From Rheinheimera pacifica (GTDB lineage Bacteria > Pseudomonadota > Gammaproteobacteria > Enterobacterales > Alteromonadaceae): a stretch of 64,000 bases of DNA. The stretch spans positions 434,001 through 498,000 of the forward strand of contig NZ_JANUEM010000002.1 of the NCBI RefSeq assembly GCF_024809855.1, given 5' to 3'. A program made the translations under genes and the position numbers. Below the pieces are notes generated by a model, which worked only from the letters and a program-made list of their open reading frames with translations, had not been told where the DNA came from and did not search any database. Each line of letters starts with the position of its first letter. The stretch's first letter is position 1. Below, piece after piece: positions 10,377 to 18,920 of the stretch.

Positions 10377-11113
10377 TGATGAAGAACTTATTTTCAGTAA
10401 TTGCATTGGTAGCATCGTCATGGGCGATGGCTGCCGGCCCGGCCGTGCATCTGGACAAAGCACCTATTGATCTGACAGATAAAGCATCACTGCAAAATGG
10501 TGCCAGGCTGTTTCAGAATTACTGTCTGGGTTGTCACCAGATGCAGTATCAGCGCTACTCACGTACCTTTAGCGATTTAGGTATTCCGGAAGAAGTAGGT
10601 ATGGAAAACCTGATGTTTACCGGTGAGAAAGTAGGTGATCATATTACCAACAATATGTCAGCAAAAGACGGTGAAAAGTGGTTTGGTGCTACGCCGCCGG
10701 ATTTAACTAACGTGGCCCGTGTACGTGGCCCCAATTGGTTATATACCTATCTGCGTAGTTTTTATGCTGATCCGTCACGCCCATTTGGCGTAAACAACGA
10801 TGTGTTTCCATTGGTGGGTATGCCGCATGTATTGCAGGAGTTGCAGGGTGTACCCTATAAAGCCTATGAAACCAGGTTGGTAGATGGTGCGTCAAAAGAA
10901 GTTTATGTTGGTATTAAAACCGACGGCAGTGGTGAGCTTAATGCAGAAGAATATGATCGTGCTGTAGCAGATCTGGTAAACTATCTGGAATATGTTGGTG
11001 AACCAACCAAGCTGGAAGCCCGTGCATTGGGTATTAAGGTTATGGTGTTCCTGCTGATTTTCTTTGTACTGGCTTATTTGCTGAAGAAAGAATATTGGAA
11101 AGATGTACATTAA
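10376..11113 (+). CDS. petC: Ubiquinol-cytochrome c reductase, cytochrome c1 subunit
   Basis: Periplasm-facing c-type cytochrome of complex III that passes electrons to soluble cytochrome c. The 245-residue protein has a signal peptide (about residues 1-19), a CLGCH heme-binding motif near residue 51, and a C-terminal transmembrane anchor (VMVFLLIFFVLAYLLKKEYW). Two ATG codons occur in tandem at the start. Confidence 0.96.
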   Translation: MMKNLFSVIALVASSWAMAAGPAVHLDKAPIDLTDKASLQNGARLFQNYCLGCHQMQYQRYSRTFSDLGIPEEVGMENLMFTGEKVGDHITNNMSAKDGEKWFGATPPDLTNVARVRGPNWLYTYLRSFYADPSRPFGVNNDVFPLVGMPHVLQELQGVPYKAYETRLVDGASKEVYVGIKTDGSGELNAEEYDRAVADLVNYLEYVGEPTKLEARALGIKVMVFLLIFFVLAYLLKKEYWKDVH

Positions 11114-11140
11114 CTAGTTATATCAACTAGATATGTTTAC

Positions 11141-11170
11141 AGGGGCCTTCGCGCCCCTTTGCCGTTTTTT
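11141..11170 (+). terminator. Hairpin with T-rich tail between petC and sspA
   Basis: AGGGGC (11141-11146) pairs with GCCCCT (11153-11158); TTTGCCGTTTTTT follows. It is a plausible intrinsic terminator of petABC. sspA begins only 18 bases after the T-run, so sspA is either read through from petC or has a promoter upstream of the hairpin. Confidence 0.65.
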
Positions 11171-11188
11171 ATTTTACCGGAGGAAGAC

Positions 11189-11827
11189 ATGGCGATCACT
11201 GCCAATAAACGCCCTGTGATGACGTTGTTCTCAGCAGCTGATGATATGTTCAGTCATCAGGTACGCATAGTACTGGCAGAAAAAGGCGTAACTGTCGATA
11301 TTCTTCAGGTCGCACAAGATAACTTGCCGGAGGACCTGTACGAAGTAAATCCGTATGGTAGCCTGCCAACTTTGCTTGATCGTGAGCTGGCGTTGTATCA
11401 AGCTAATATTATTATGGAATATCTGGATGAGCGTTTTCCGCATCCGCCACTGATGCCGGTATATCCTGTAGCACGTGGTCAGGCCCGGTTGATGATGTAC
11501 CGAATTGAAAAAGACTGGTATCGCCAGGCTGCGGCCATACTGAATAACGATGACAACGCCGCTACTGCACGCCAGGAGCTGAAAGAAGGTTTGTTATCTA
11601 TCGCACCGCTGTTTAATGAAGCGCCATTTTTTATGAGCGAAGAGTTTGGTTTGGTTGATTGCTATATGGCCGCCTTATTATGGCGTTTGCCTTTGCTGGG
11701 TATTGAGCTGAGCGGCCCGGGCAGTAAAGAGCTGAAAAACTACATGACACGTATTTTTGAACGGGACGCATTCCAGGCATCTTTAACGGATATTGAACGT
11801 GAGATCCGCAGAGGAATGAAGTTCTGA
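11189..11827 (+). CDS. sspA: Stringent starvation protein A
   Basis: GST-fold protein that binds RNA polymerase holoenzyme and alters transcription in stationary phase and acid stress. The start at 11189 is chosen over an upstream in-frame ATG at 11159 because CGGAGGAAG lies just before it and the resulting 212 residues equal the E. coli length. The N-terminus MAITANKRPVMTLFSAADDMFSHQVRIVLAEKG and the NPYGSLPTL motif are diagnostic. The stop overlaps the sspB start. Confidence 0.95.
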   Translation: MAITANKRPVMTLFSAADDMFSHQVRIVLAEKGVTVDILQVAQDNLPEDLYEVNPYGSLPTLLDRELALYQANIIMEYLDERFPHPPLMPVYPVARGQARLMMYRIEKDWYRQAAAILNNDDNAATARQELKEGLLSIAPLFNEAPFFMSEEFGLVDCYMAALLWRLPLLGIELSGPGSKELKNYMTRIFERDAFQASLTDIEREIRRGMKF

Positions 11828-12246
11828 TGAAGATGACGGCAAACCGTCCTTATTTATTACGGGCGTTTTACGAGTGGATTGTAGATAATAACTGTACTCC
11901 TTATCTGGTTGTGGATGCCACTTTTGAGCGTGTAAAAGTACCCACTCAGTTTATTCAAAATGGCCAGATTGTACTAAATGTTACGCCCTCAGCTGTAGGC
12001 AACCTGCAGCTGGGCAATGATGCGGTAACTTTTAATGCCCGCTTCGGCGGCCAGCCATTTGCACTTTATATTCCGGTGAATGCCGTATTAGCAATATATG
12101 CCCGCGAAAATGGTGCCGGTACAGTATTTACTCTGGAGGAGGAAGAAGAGGAAGCTGATATTTTTAGCGAAAACTTCGATCATGACGATACTCATCCCGA
12201 GCCACCCAAGCCAAAGAAAGGCTCGCACCTGAAAGTCATAAAATAA
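11827..12246 (+). CDS. sspB: ClpXP adaptor SspB
   Basis: Adaptor that tethers SsrA-tagged proteins to ClpXP for degradation. The 139-residue protein has the substrate-binding domain (RPYLLRAFYEWIVDNNCTPYLVVDA at the start), an acidic flexible linker (EEEEEEADIF), and a conserved basic-hydrophobic C-terminal tail (GSHLKVIK) that docks on the ClpX zinc-binding domain. A second ATG at 11833 is also possible. It is coupled to sspA. Confidence 0.95.
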   Translation: MKMTANRPYLLRAFYEWIVDNNCTPYLVVDATFERVKVPTQFIQNGQIVLNVTPSAVGNLQLGNDAVTFNARFGGQPFALYIPVNAVLAIYARENGAGTVFTLEEEEEEADIFSENFDHDDTHPEPPKPKKGSHLKVIK

Positions 12247-12247
12247 A

Positions 12248-12276
12248 GAAGCTGCTGTTGCAGCTTCTAGTTTTTT
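12248..12276. terminator. Terminator between sspB and ilvY
   Basis: GAAGCTGC (12248-12255) pairs with GCAGCTTC (12260-12267) over a four-base loop; TAG and six T residues follow on the plus strand (to 12276), ending sspB transcription. The hairpin overlaps the ilvY stop. On the minus strand the tail is less T-rich. Confidence 0.8.
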
Positions 12277-13151
12277 GCTACAGCGACTTGCCAAAATGCC
12301 TGGATCAGCGGTTCGTTCAAACGTTTGCTCAGCATGCACACGCCTAAATCAAAGGCTTCAAACTGATACCCCAATTCCAGGCTACGCACCCGGTCACGTA
12401 CCGGGCTGTGTAACACTACGGCATCAGCTGCCAGTGCAATGCCGGTGCCCAGCGCTACCATAGACACCATAGCTTCATGCCCGTCTACTTTAGCCACTAC
12501 CGGCGGATTAATGCCGGTATCATGCAGCCAGCGGTCGAAACGGCTGCGTGCCGGGCCGTGTTCAGGCAGGATCACCGGTATATCCTGCCAGGGGATAGGT
12601 TGTTTCTGCAGCAAATCATTTACTTTACATGGAATAACCGGTGCAATCATCTGTACCGGAAGCTTGGCGATACTGCGAAAAGCCATGTTTGCCGGTAACA
12701 TTGTAGGGTGAGCCGCGAGCGCAATATCGGCTTCGTCCAGCCGCACTTTTTCGATAGCGGCTGATGCATCACCTGTAGTCAGTTTTATTTCTGCTTTAGG
12801 GCACATCAGGCGAAAGCGGTCCAGAATGGCGGGTAAATGGCTATAACTGGCTGTGACAGTACAAAATAATCTGATCTCCCCGCTGAGTCCGGCACTGGCT
12901 AGCTGCAAATCAATTTGCAGCTGATGCCATTCATCCAGCCATACCCGGACAAACTGCTGAAAGCGATGGCCGGCGGGCGTTAGTTTTACTGAGCGCTTGT
13001 CACGGTAAAATAACTCAGTGTTTAATTCTTGCTCCAAACGTTGGATCACTCTGGTTAGCGTGGGGGGGCTAACATAAAGTTGTTCGCTGGTTTTGCTGAA
13101 ATTCAGGCTGCTGGCCAGATGCTGAAACTGCTGCGCGCTGCGGATATCCAT
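12267..13151 (-). CDS. ilvY: IlvY, LysR-type activator of ilvC
   Basis: LysR-family regulator that activates ilvC in response to acetolactate / acetohydroxybutyrate. The N-terminal winged helix-turn-helix spans about residues 1-60 (SKTSEQLYVSPPTLTRVIQRLE); the effector domain carries the IlvY-type segments FCTVTASYSHLPAILDRFR, KLTTGDA and GHEAMVSMVALGTGIAL, making the assignment specific. I chose the ATG at 13151 (294 residues) over one five codons upstream because a GGAA lies before it and E. coli IlvY begins at the same point. It is divergent from ilvC. Confidence 0.93.
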   Translation of the reverse strand: MDIRSAQQFQHLASSLNFSKTSEQLYVSPPTLTRVIQRLEQELNTELFYRDKRSVKLTPAGHRFQQFVRVWLDEWHQLQIDLQLASAGLSGEIRLFCTVTASYSHLPAILDRFRLMCPKAEIKLTTGDASAAIEKVRLDEADIALAAHPTMLPANMAFRSIAKLPVQMIAPVIPCKVNDLLQKQPIPWQDIPVILPEHGPARSRFDRWLHDTGINPPVVAKVDGHEAMVSMVALGTGIALAADAVVLHSPVRDRVRSLELGYQFEAFDLGVCMLSKRLNEPLIQAFWQVAVAKN

Positions 13152-13308
13152 CAATTTATATTCCATAAAGTGAAATACAGAGTTGTAAATATATCACTTC
13201 ACGCAATTATATCCAGCGACTATGATGAGCTCATTAAAGTAAAGCCATTGCTTTGCTTATGCTCGCCAAACCGGTTGGAGCAAACCTTAATAAATTCTGA
13301 GATGCAGT
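13152..13308. promoter_or_regulatory. ilvY-ilvC divergent control region
   Basis: The 157-base gap between the divergent genes must contain both promoters and, by analogy with E. coli, the tandem IlvY operators. A loose inverted arrangement (TTG near 13177, CAA near 13203) is visible, but I cannot identify operators with confidence, and the -10/-35 boxes are not clear. Confidence 0.4.
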
Positions 13309-14790
13309 ATGACAAATTATTTTAATACGCTGAATTTACGTCAGCAGTTAGGTCAGTTGGGCCAATGCCGTTTTATGGATAAATCTGAGTTTGCCAATGG
13401 CTGTACACTGCTACAAGGCTGGAACATTGTTATTGTAGGTTGTGGTGCTCAGGGGTTAAATCAGGGCCTGAATATGCGTGATTCAGGATTAAATATCAGT
13501 TATGCCCTGCGTGCTGAAGCCATTGCAGAAAAGCGTGCATCATTTCAAAAAGCCAGCAGCAACGGTTTTGTTATTGGTACATACGAAGAGTTAATTCCGA
13601 CAGCAGATTTAGTATTAAACCTGACGCCGGACAAGCAGCATAGCAGTGTAGTAGACGCCATTATGCCACTGATGAAGCAAGGTGCAACCTTAGCATATTC
13701 ACATGGTTTTAATATAGTAGAAGAAGGTAAGCAAATTCGTCCTGATATCACGGTAGTGATGGTGGCCCCTAAGTGCCCTGGTACGGAAGTGCGGGAAGAA
13801 TATAAAAGAGGATTTGGGGTACCAACATTAATTGCGGTACACCCGGAAAATGATCCCAAAGGACAAGGTTTGGAAATTGCCAAAGCATACGCATCGGCAA
13901 CGGGGGGAGATCGGGCTGGTGTGCTGCAGTCGTCTTTCGTGGCGGAAGTTAAATCCGACCTGATGGGCGAGCAAACCATTCTGTGCGGCATGTTACAAAC
14001 TGGCGCTATTTTAGCCTTTGATAAAATGGTTGCCGATGGTGTGGAGGCAGGTTATGCCGCCAAGTTAATCCAGTACGGCTGGGAAACCGTTACCGAAGCG
14101 TTAAAACATGGTGGCATCACCAACATGATGGACCGCTTAAGTAACCCGGCAAAAATCAAAACCTTCGATTTAGCCGAACAACTGAAACAAAGATTACGGC
14201 CATTATTTGAAAAACACATGGACGATATTATCAGCGGTGAGTTTTCGCGCACCATGATGGCTGATTGGGCCAATGATGATAAGAATTTGCTGACCTGGCG
14301 TGAGCAAACCCGCTGCAGCGGTTTTGAAAAAGCACCCGTATCGGATGAGAAGATTGCCGAGCAGGATTACTTTGACCGTGGTTTATTGTTAGTGGCGATG
14401 GTTAAAGCGGGTGTCGAACTGGCATTTGAAACCATGGTAGACGCCGGCATAGTAGCAGAATCGGCCTACTATGAGTCGTTACATGAAACACCGTTAATTG
14501 CCAATACCATAGCGCGTAAGCGTTTGTATGAAATGAATGTAGTGATTTCAGATACAGCAGAATATGGTAACTATCTGTTTGCGCATGCGGCAGTGCCATT
14601 ATTGAAAGATATGGTAAATGGTTTAAGCAGTGAATATATCGGTAAAGGTATTAACAGCAGTAATGGTGTGGACAACCTGAAGCTGATAGCGGTAAACGAT
14701 GCTATCCGTCAGCACCCGGTAGAGACAGTAGGTAAAAAGTTACGTGGTTATATGACAGCGATGAAGCGCATAGTGGAATCCAGTCAGTAA
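13309..14790 (+). CDS. ilvC: Ketol-acid reductoisomerase, class II (NADP+)
   Basis: Second common enzyme of branched-chain amino acid synthesis, converting acetolactate and acetohydroxybutyrate into dihydroxy acids using Mg2+ and NADPH. At 493 residues it is the long class II form typical of enteric and related bacteria. The Rossmann motif [11 protein letters not shown] (about residues 46-56), the [12 protein letters not shown] segment linked to NADPH preference, and the segment [27 protein letters not shown] are visible. It is divergent from its activator ilvY and ends before a strong terminator. Confidence 0.97.
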   Translation: MTNYFNTLNLRQQLGQLGQCRFMDKSEFANGCTLLQGWNIVIVGCGAQGLNQGLNMRDSGLNISYALRAEAIAEKRASFQKASSNGFVIGTYEELIPTADLVLNLTPDKQHSSVVDAIMPLMKQGATLAYSHGFNIVEEGKQIRPDITVVMVAPKCPGTEVREEYKRGFGVPTLIAVHPENDPKGQGLEIAKAYASATGGDRAGVLQSSFVAEVKSDLMGEQTILCGMLQTGAILAFDKMVADGVEAGYAAKLIQYGWETVTEALKHGGITNMMDRLSNPAKIKTFDLAEQLKQRLRPLFEKHMDDIISGEFSRTMMADWANDDKNLLTWREQTRCSGFEKAPVSDEKIAEQDYFDRGLLLVAMVKAGVELAFETMVDAGIVAESAYYESLHETPLIANTIARKRLYEMNVVISDTAEYGNYLFAHAAVPLLKDMVNGLSSEYIGKGINSSNGVDNLKLIAVNDAIRQHPVETVGKKLRGYMTAMKRIVESSQ

Positions 14791-14884
14791 CCGGACGAAT
14801 GATGTGGTTAAAGGTGCATAGCAGGCCAGAAGCCGTTGTGTAACCTGACCAATAACGATGTTATACGTGGACCTTGGTTGTTTT

Positions 14885-14909
14885 GCCCTGCTATGCAGGG
14901 CTTTTTTTT
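14885..14909 (+). terminator. Intrinsic terminator after ilvC
   Basis: GCCCTGC (14885-14891) pairs with GCAGGGC (14895-14901) over a TAT loop, followed by eight T residues. An upstream segment, GCATAGCAGG (14816-14825), is exactly complementary to CCTGCTATGC (14887-14896), so an alternative pairing could disrupt the terminator (see findings). Confidence 0.9.
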
Positions 14910-14973
14910 ATCTGGTATATTAACAACACTTACGCTCTGAGCGGTGTAATGCAGATTAAGGAGCACAGCAGAT

Positions 14974-15411
14974 ATGAAAACTATAGCTTTGGTTGCCCAT
15001 GACGGTAAAAAGCAGGCGTTGCTGCACTGGGTAACTACACACAAAGATTTTTTTGCTGATAAACAACTGGTTGCCACTGGTACCACCGGTAAGCTAGTGG
15101 CTGAAGCTTTGCAGCAACCGGTGCAGTGTTTAGCCAGTGGACCGTTGGGGGGCGATCAACAAATTGGTGCTATGATTGCGGAGCAGAAAATTGACTGGCT
15201 GGTATTTTTCTGGGATCCGCTGTCATCGCAACCTCATGATCCTGATGTAAAAGCTTTAATACGCTTGGCTGTTGTATGGAACATACCAGTAGCCTGTAAT
15301 CAGGCTACTGCAGATTTTATTGTTCACTCTTCGCTGTATCAACAGGACTACCAGCGCGAAGTGCCGGATTTTTCGGTATATCAGCAACGGCTGGATAAGG
15401 TATCAGGCTGA
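14974..15411 (+). CDS. mgsA: Methylglyoxal synthase
   Basis: Converts dihydroxyacetone phosphate to methylglyoxal and phosphate, a glycolytic bypass used when phosphate is scarce. The 145-residue protein shows the family motifs ALVAHDGKK, GTTG (phosphate loop), SGPLGGDQQIGAMI with the catalytic aspartate, and FFWDPL near residue 84. An AAGGAG site precedes the start. Its last nine bases overlap the 3' end of the convergent TPR gene. Confidence 0.96.
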   Translation: MKTIALVAHDGKKQALLHWVTTHKDFFADKQLVATGTTGKLVAEALQQPVQCLASGPLGGDQQIGAMIAEQKIDWLVFFWDPLSSQPHDPDVKALIRLAVVWNIPVACNQATADFIVHSSLYQQDYQREVPDFSVYQQRLDKVSG

Positions 15412-18216
15412 ATTTGCGCTAACAAGTTGCTGCAACAGCTGTATCGCCTGTTGTTTTTCTGCAAAATCCTGCTCATTTGCCAACAGTTGCCGTAGTAATT
15501 CAACCGCCTCGGCCTGACGCTGCAGTTTTACCAGCGTGTAAGCGATATGAAAACGGATAGCCGGATCAGTGGCATTCAGTGCATTTGCCTGACGTAATAT
15601 CGCTACGGCTTGCTGATACTGACCTGATTGCGCCAGTACCCAGCCGTAGGTATCTAAAGAAAATGCCTGTTTAGGTGCCAGTGCCAGCGCTTTTTCAGCA
15701 TGTTGTAAGGCTTTTTCGGTATCAGAGGTCAGATAGAGGTTAGCCAGGTTATTGTGCAATAACGCATCTTCAGTAAAATCGCCGTTGGCCAGTAATGTTT
15801 CATACATAGCAATAGCTTCAGCTGTCTGTTGCTGATTGACATAATGTTCTGCCAGTAATCTTCTAAGCCAGCTTACATCACTGCTAGTATTCAGTGCCTG
15901 CTGCGCAGCATCGGTAAAAGCGCGGGTGCCATAGCCTGATTTCGCCAACTGGTACAACTTAACCCAGGCCAGTCTGAACTGAGGATCCTGTGCTATCGCC
16001 TTTAAATATACTGTTCTGGCCGCTTCATACTGCTGCTGTGCCGCAGCTATGTCAGCTTGCAACATCAGTATGTTCGGGTCTGATGGGAACTTAGCTGTCA
16101 GCTGTTTCAGTTGTTGCTCTGCTTTGCTATATTGCTCAGTGATAAGGTAGTGATTGACCAGTTCCAGTTGTAGCAGCTTATGCTGTGGCGCCAATAACAG
16201 CGCATTCTGTAGTGACAGGCCTGACGCTGTAAGATCGGCGCTTTCACGTTGTAGCAGAGCCAGACGCAGCATTTTGTCGGCATCTGCTGTGATCAGGCCA
16301 ACAAGCAAATTCTGTACTTTTATGCTTTCATCCGGTTGTTTTAATAGCAACAGTAATTGCGCTTTCTTCCATAGCAGGGTTTCATCCATAAAAGCGCGCT
16401 TAAGCCCCTGCTCTGTTATGGCTAAGGCTTGCTGGTAACGGCCTTGCTGGAAGTACAAGTCAAATAACAGCTCATCTGCCGGTGGATAGGGTTTACTGGC
16501 AACAGTCTTCAGCAGGATCGCTTCTGCTTTTTCAAATTGCCCGGCCCGGAAATATGCAACCCCAAGCAAAGTAGCGGCTGGCTTATGCTGCGGGTAAAGC
16601 TTTACCATAGGCTCCAGCAATGTGATTGCCTGTTGATAGCGCTGCTGCTGAATAGCCAGTGTTGCCAGATTAAACTGCGCTGCCGTATGCGCTGGTTGTA
16701 ACTTTAATATGTGCTCCAGCAAAGAAATAGCATCTTGTGCCTGGCTGCTTTTTATTAATACTGCTGCTTTAAAATTCAGATAATGCACATTATCGGCGTC
16801 TTCTGACAGCAATTTATCCGCCAGCATCAGTGCCTGGGCATAATCTTTATTGTCCAAAGCCAGCAAAGCATGGTTTATACGCAGCAGCAAATTATCGCTA
16901 TGCAGTGCCGATTGCCCGGCAATTAAATCGCGAGCTTGTTGATCCTTAGCTATTTGCTTTAATACCGCAGCATGAAGCAGCGTGAAGTCGATATTATCCG
17001 GAAACTGTAAGCGTAAATCCGCAATCAGTTGTTCCGCTTTATATGCCCGGTTTGTTCTTATATAAAGTGTGATTAAGCGCTGTGCCAGTTCCGGCATATT
17101 ATTAAGCTGGCTTAAATGACGCTCCAGTAGTTGTATTGCCAGGCCATTATCGCCCTGGCGAATATAAACGTCTGTCAAAATAGCCACAGCATTAAGATCT
17201 GCCGGCACGGCCTGATTATAAGACACCAGATCACTGCGGGCTTTTTCATAATTGCCATCGACATAAGACAGCAAGGCGCGGGAAAACAGCAGCGACGGCT
17301 GATTAACGATCTGTTCTTTTGTCAGTTGCCATAATTTCTCACTTAACTGCGCGCTGACAGCCACGGTATCAGCCTGATTTTGTTTTAATGACGACAACCA
17401 GGCTGACAGTAACAAGGCATAAGGATCTGTCGGGGTTTGCTGTAAAATGATTTGCAGCGTTTCTTCTGCCTGGTCAGTTTTATACTGGCTTACGTAATTG
17501 CGCAGTAAGGCACGTCTAAGCAAAGGATCCTGTGGGCTTAGCATAACGGCTTGTTCATAGTACTGCTGCGCTTTGGGCAACTGCCCCTGTAATTGCAATA
17601 ACTCAGCTTTCAGCTGCAATGCCTGAGGGTTAGTGCTATTTTGCTGCAGCGCTTGCCCGATCAGTAATTCGGCTTCTTTTAAGCGCTTTTCTTTTAACAG
17701 TAATGCGGCCTGACTGTTTAATAACCGCACAGAGTTTGGTTTAAGTTTACCAGCTAACAGAAAATGCCGGCGGGCGTTGTCAGTGTCATTCAGGTTAAGA
17801 TAGGCTGCAGCAGCAAATAAGTGCCAGTCAAACTGACTGTCGGCAGAAAGTTTGTAATTCTGGCCTAATGCTATAACCTGTTGATGTTTACCGGTAAATA
17901 AATAGCTATTTGCCAGTTCAGCTAACATAAGCTCTATATCGGCACCTTCATGCAGGGCTTCTTCAAACTCGGTAATAGCCTCGTTGAAATAGCCTTTTTG
18001 TAGCAAAATTTTTCCCATTAATACTTTGGCAGGGATATGGTCTGGCGTTTGTTGCAGTACATTTTTCAGATGAATATAAGCAGCCTGAGGCTCATTTTGC
18101 TGAAAAGCCTGTAAAGCTTTCTCATAATTGCTATCTGCTGAGGCATACAATGCCGTAGGTATGATTAATAAACACCACAAAAATATAATGCAGATTTTAT
18201 GTCCGTTTAGTGGCAT
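15403..18216 (-). CDS. PrsT-like large TPR-repeat protein (PEP-CTERM system type)
   Basis: Exported 937-residue protein built almost entirely of tetratricopeptide repeats after an N-terminal signal segment (about residues 1-26). Its opening (YEKALQAFQQNEPQAAYIHLKNVLQQ) and its C-terminal FSLDTYGWVLAQSGQYQQAVAILR closely resemble the PEP-CTERM TPR protein PrsT (TIGR02917), which accompanies exosortase and exopolysaccharide loci. PrsT is usually a lipoprotein; here the signal ends LYASADS with no clear lipobox. No exosortase, PEP-CTERM substrate or polysaccharide gene is in the window, so the precise role is inference. A CsrB-like RNA lies just upstream on the same strand. There are nine bases of overlap with mgsA. 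Confidence 0.75.
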   Translation of the reverse strand: MPLNGHKICIIFLWCLLIIPTALYASADSNYEKALQAFQQNEPQAAYIHLKNVLQQTPDHIPAKVLMGKILLQKGYFNEAITEFEEALHEGADIELMLAELANSYLFTGKHQQVIALGQNYKLSADSQFDWHLFAAAAYLNLNDTDNARRHFLLAGKLKPNSVRLLNSQAALLLKEKRLKEAELLIGQALQQNSTNPQALQLKAELLQLQGQLPKAQQYYEQAVMLSPQDPLLRRALLRNYVSQYKTDQAEETLQIILQQTPTDPYALLLSAWLSSLKQNQADTVAVSAQLSEKLWQLTKEQIVNQPSLLFSRALLSYVDGNYEKARSDLVSYNQAVPADLNAVAILTDVYIRQGDNGLAIQLLERHLSQLNNMPELAQRLITLYIRTNRAYKAEQLIADLRLQFPDNIDFTLLHAAVLKQIAKDQQARDLIAGQSALHSDNLLLRINHALLALDNKDYAQALMLADKLLSEDADNVHYLNFKAAVLIKSSQAQDAISLLEHILKLQPAHTAAQFNLATLAIQQQRYQQAITLLEPMVKLYPQHKPAATLLGVAYFRAGQFEKAEAILLKTVASKPYPPADELLFDLYFQQGRYQQALAITEQGLKRAFMDETLLWKKAQLLLLLKQPDESIKVQNLLVGLITADADKMLRLALLQRESADLTASGLSLQNALLLAPQHKLLQLELVNHYLITEQYSKAEQQLKQLTAKFPSDPNILMLQADIAAAQQQYEAARTVYLKAIAQDPQFRLAWVKLYQLAKSGYGTRAFTDAAQQALNTSSDVSWLRRLLAEHYVNQQQTAEAIAMYETLLANGDFTEDALLHNNLANLYLTSDTEKALQHAEKALALAPKQAFSLDTYGWVLAQSGQYQQAVAILRQANALNATDPAIRFHIAYTLVKLQRQAEAVELLRQLLANEQDFAEKQQAIQLLQQLVSANSA

Positions 18217-18344
18217 AGCGGGTTCAGGTCCTTTGACAGATTACAGCAAGGCCAAGTGTAGCCTGAGTGAGGTAATATTACATTGGGTTTTGCACTGAAT
18301 ATTGTATAAATGGGTGTGGAGTAAGCAGATATAAGTGCGGCAGT

Positions 18345-18714
18345 AATAAAGAAGGTAGGCCGCAAACTACGCGGCCACCTAAGGTCCTTTTTCATCATCC
18401 ATGTTGATACTATCCGTAGTATTTCATCCCTGGCTCCATCCCGGAGTGTCCAAAAGGCATCTTGCCTGGTCCTGCTATCCATAAACATTATCATCCTGAT
18501 AATGTACTCTCATCCTGAGAGGTCCTGCTTGCTTCCATTGTATTTTCAGCGCCGGTGAAGAATCTGAAAATTCTGGGCCCGTCCTGGGCATGTCCTGTCT
18601 GCTACCGCTGTGCTATCCTAGCAAGGTATTGCTTCGTGCATTCATGCTGATGTCCTGTCAGCCTGCTTATCCGTTGACGAGGTAAGTATGCGCTTTGTTG
18701 TGAGAGTCTGGCAT
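18345..18714 (-). ncRNA. csrB: CsrB-family small RNA (CsrA/RsmA-sequestering)
   Basis: Read on the minus strand, this gap contains about 18 GGA triplets (seen as TCC on the plus strand, 18385-18672), many in CAGGA or AGGAT contexts. Several sit in the loops of perfect hairpins: arms at 18485-18493/18497-18505 (9 bp), 18507-18512/18516-18521 (6 bp), 18407-18412/18417-18422 (6 bp), 18611-18615/18619-18623 (5 bp) and 18646-18650/18658-18662 (5 bp). This is the design of CsrB/RsmZ RNAs, which titrate the translational regulator CsrA. The 3' end is a strong intrinsic terminator (18348-18376). A TATAAA -10-like box at 18726-18721 (minus) suggests a start near 18714 and a length near 370 nt, close to E. 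coli CsrB. The exact 5' end is estimated. Confidence 0.88.
18348..18376 (-). terminator. Intrinsic terminator of the CsrB-like RNA
   Basis: On the minus strand GGCCGC (18376-18371) pairs with GCGGCC (18363-18358) around a seven-base loop, with flanking pairs extending the stem, followed by TTCTTT (18353-18348). It separates the small RNA from the PrsT-like gene 130 bases further on. Confidence 0.85.
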
Positions 18715-18849
18715 GGCTTTTTTATAATTTTCACCATGTAATATTATTGTAAAAGTGTGATTTTTTGTAATTTTACTTTATTTTTCATGATGATATTGTT
18801 CTTTTGTCTTTCTTCATTTTGTATGAAATAGCGTTTAAACTTACTCTTT

Positions 18850-18867
18850 TGTGAGATATATCTCACA
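18850..18867. promoter_or_regulatory. GacA/UvrY-like upstream palindrome
   Basis: The 18-bp palindrome TGTGAG-N6-CTCACA has the half-site spacing of GacA/UvrY boxes (TGTAAG-N6-CTTACA and the variant at E. coli csrB). It lies about 135 bp upstream of the inferred start of the CsrB-like RNA, a typical distance. It is also 54 bases before the DyP peroxidase gene, so action on that gene cannot be excluded. The eight-base gap between TGTGA and TCACA does not fit CRP. Confidence 0.6.
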
Positions 18868-18920
18868 AAAATGCCGGCCTGAAAGCGGTTAGTGTGGCAT
18901 GTAGTAAAAAAAGGATAGTT

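Noticed and set aside
18207-18494. 95-codon minus-strand open frame inside the csrB-like region
   Set aside because: It runs through the GGA hairpins and terminator, has no ribosome-binding site, and its translation resembles no protein; the RNA explanation accounts for the region.
18385-18672. CRISPR array or tandem repeats
   Set aside because: The recurring TCC/GGA units are irregularly spaced with unlike stems, and no direct repeat of fixed length or spacer pattern is present.
18850-18867. CRP binding site
   Set aside because: TGTGA and TCACA are separated by eight bases rather than the six needed for CRP; the 18-bp form fits a GacA/UvrY box better.
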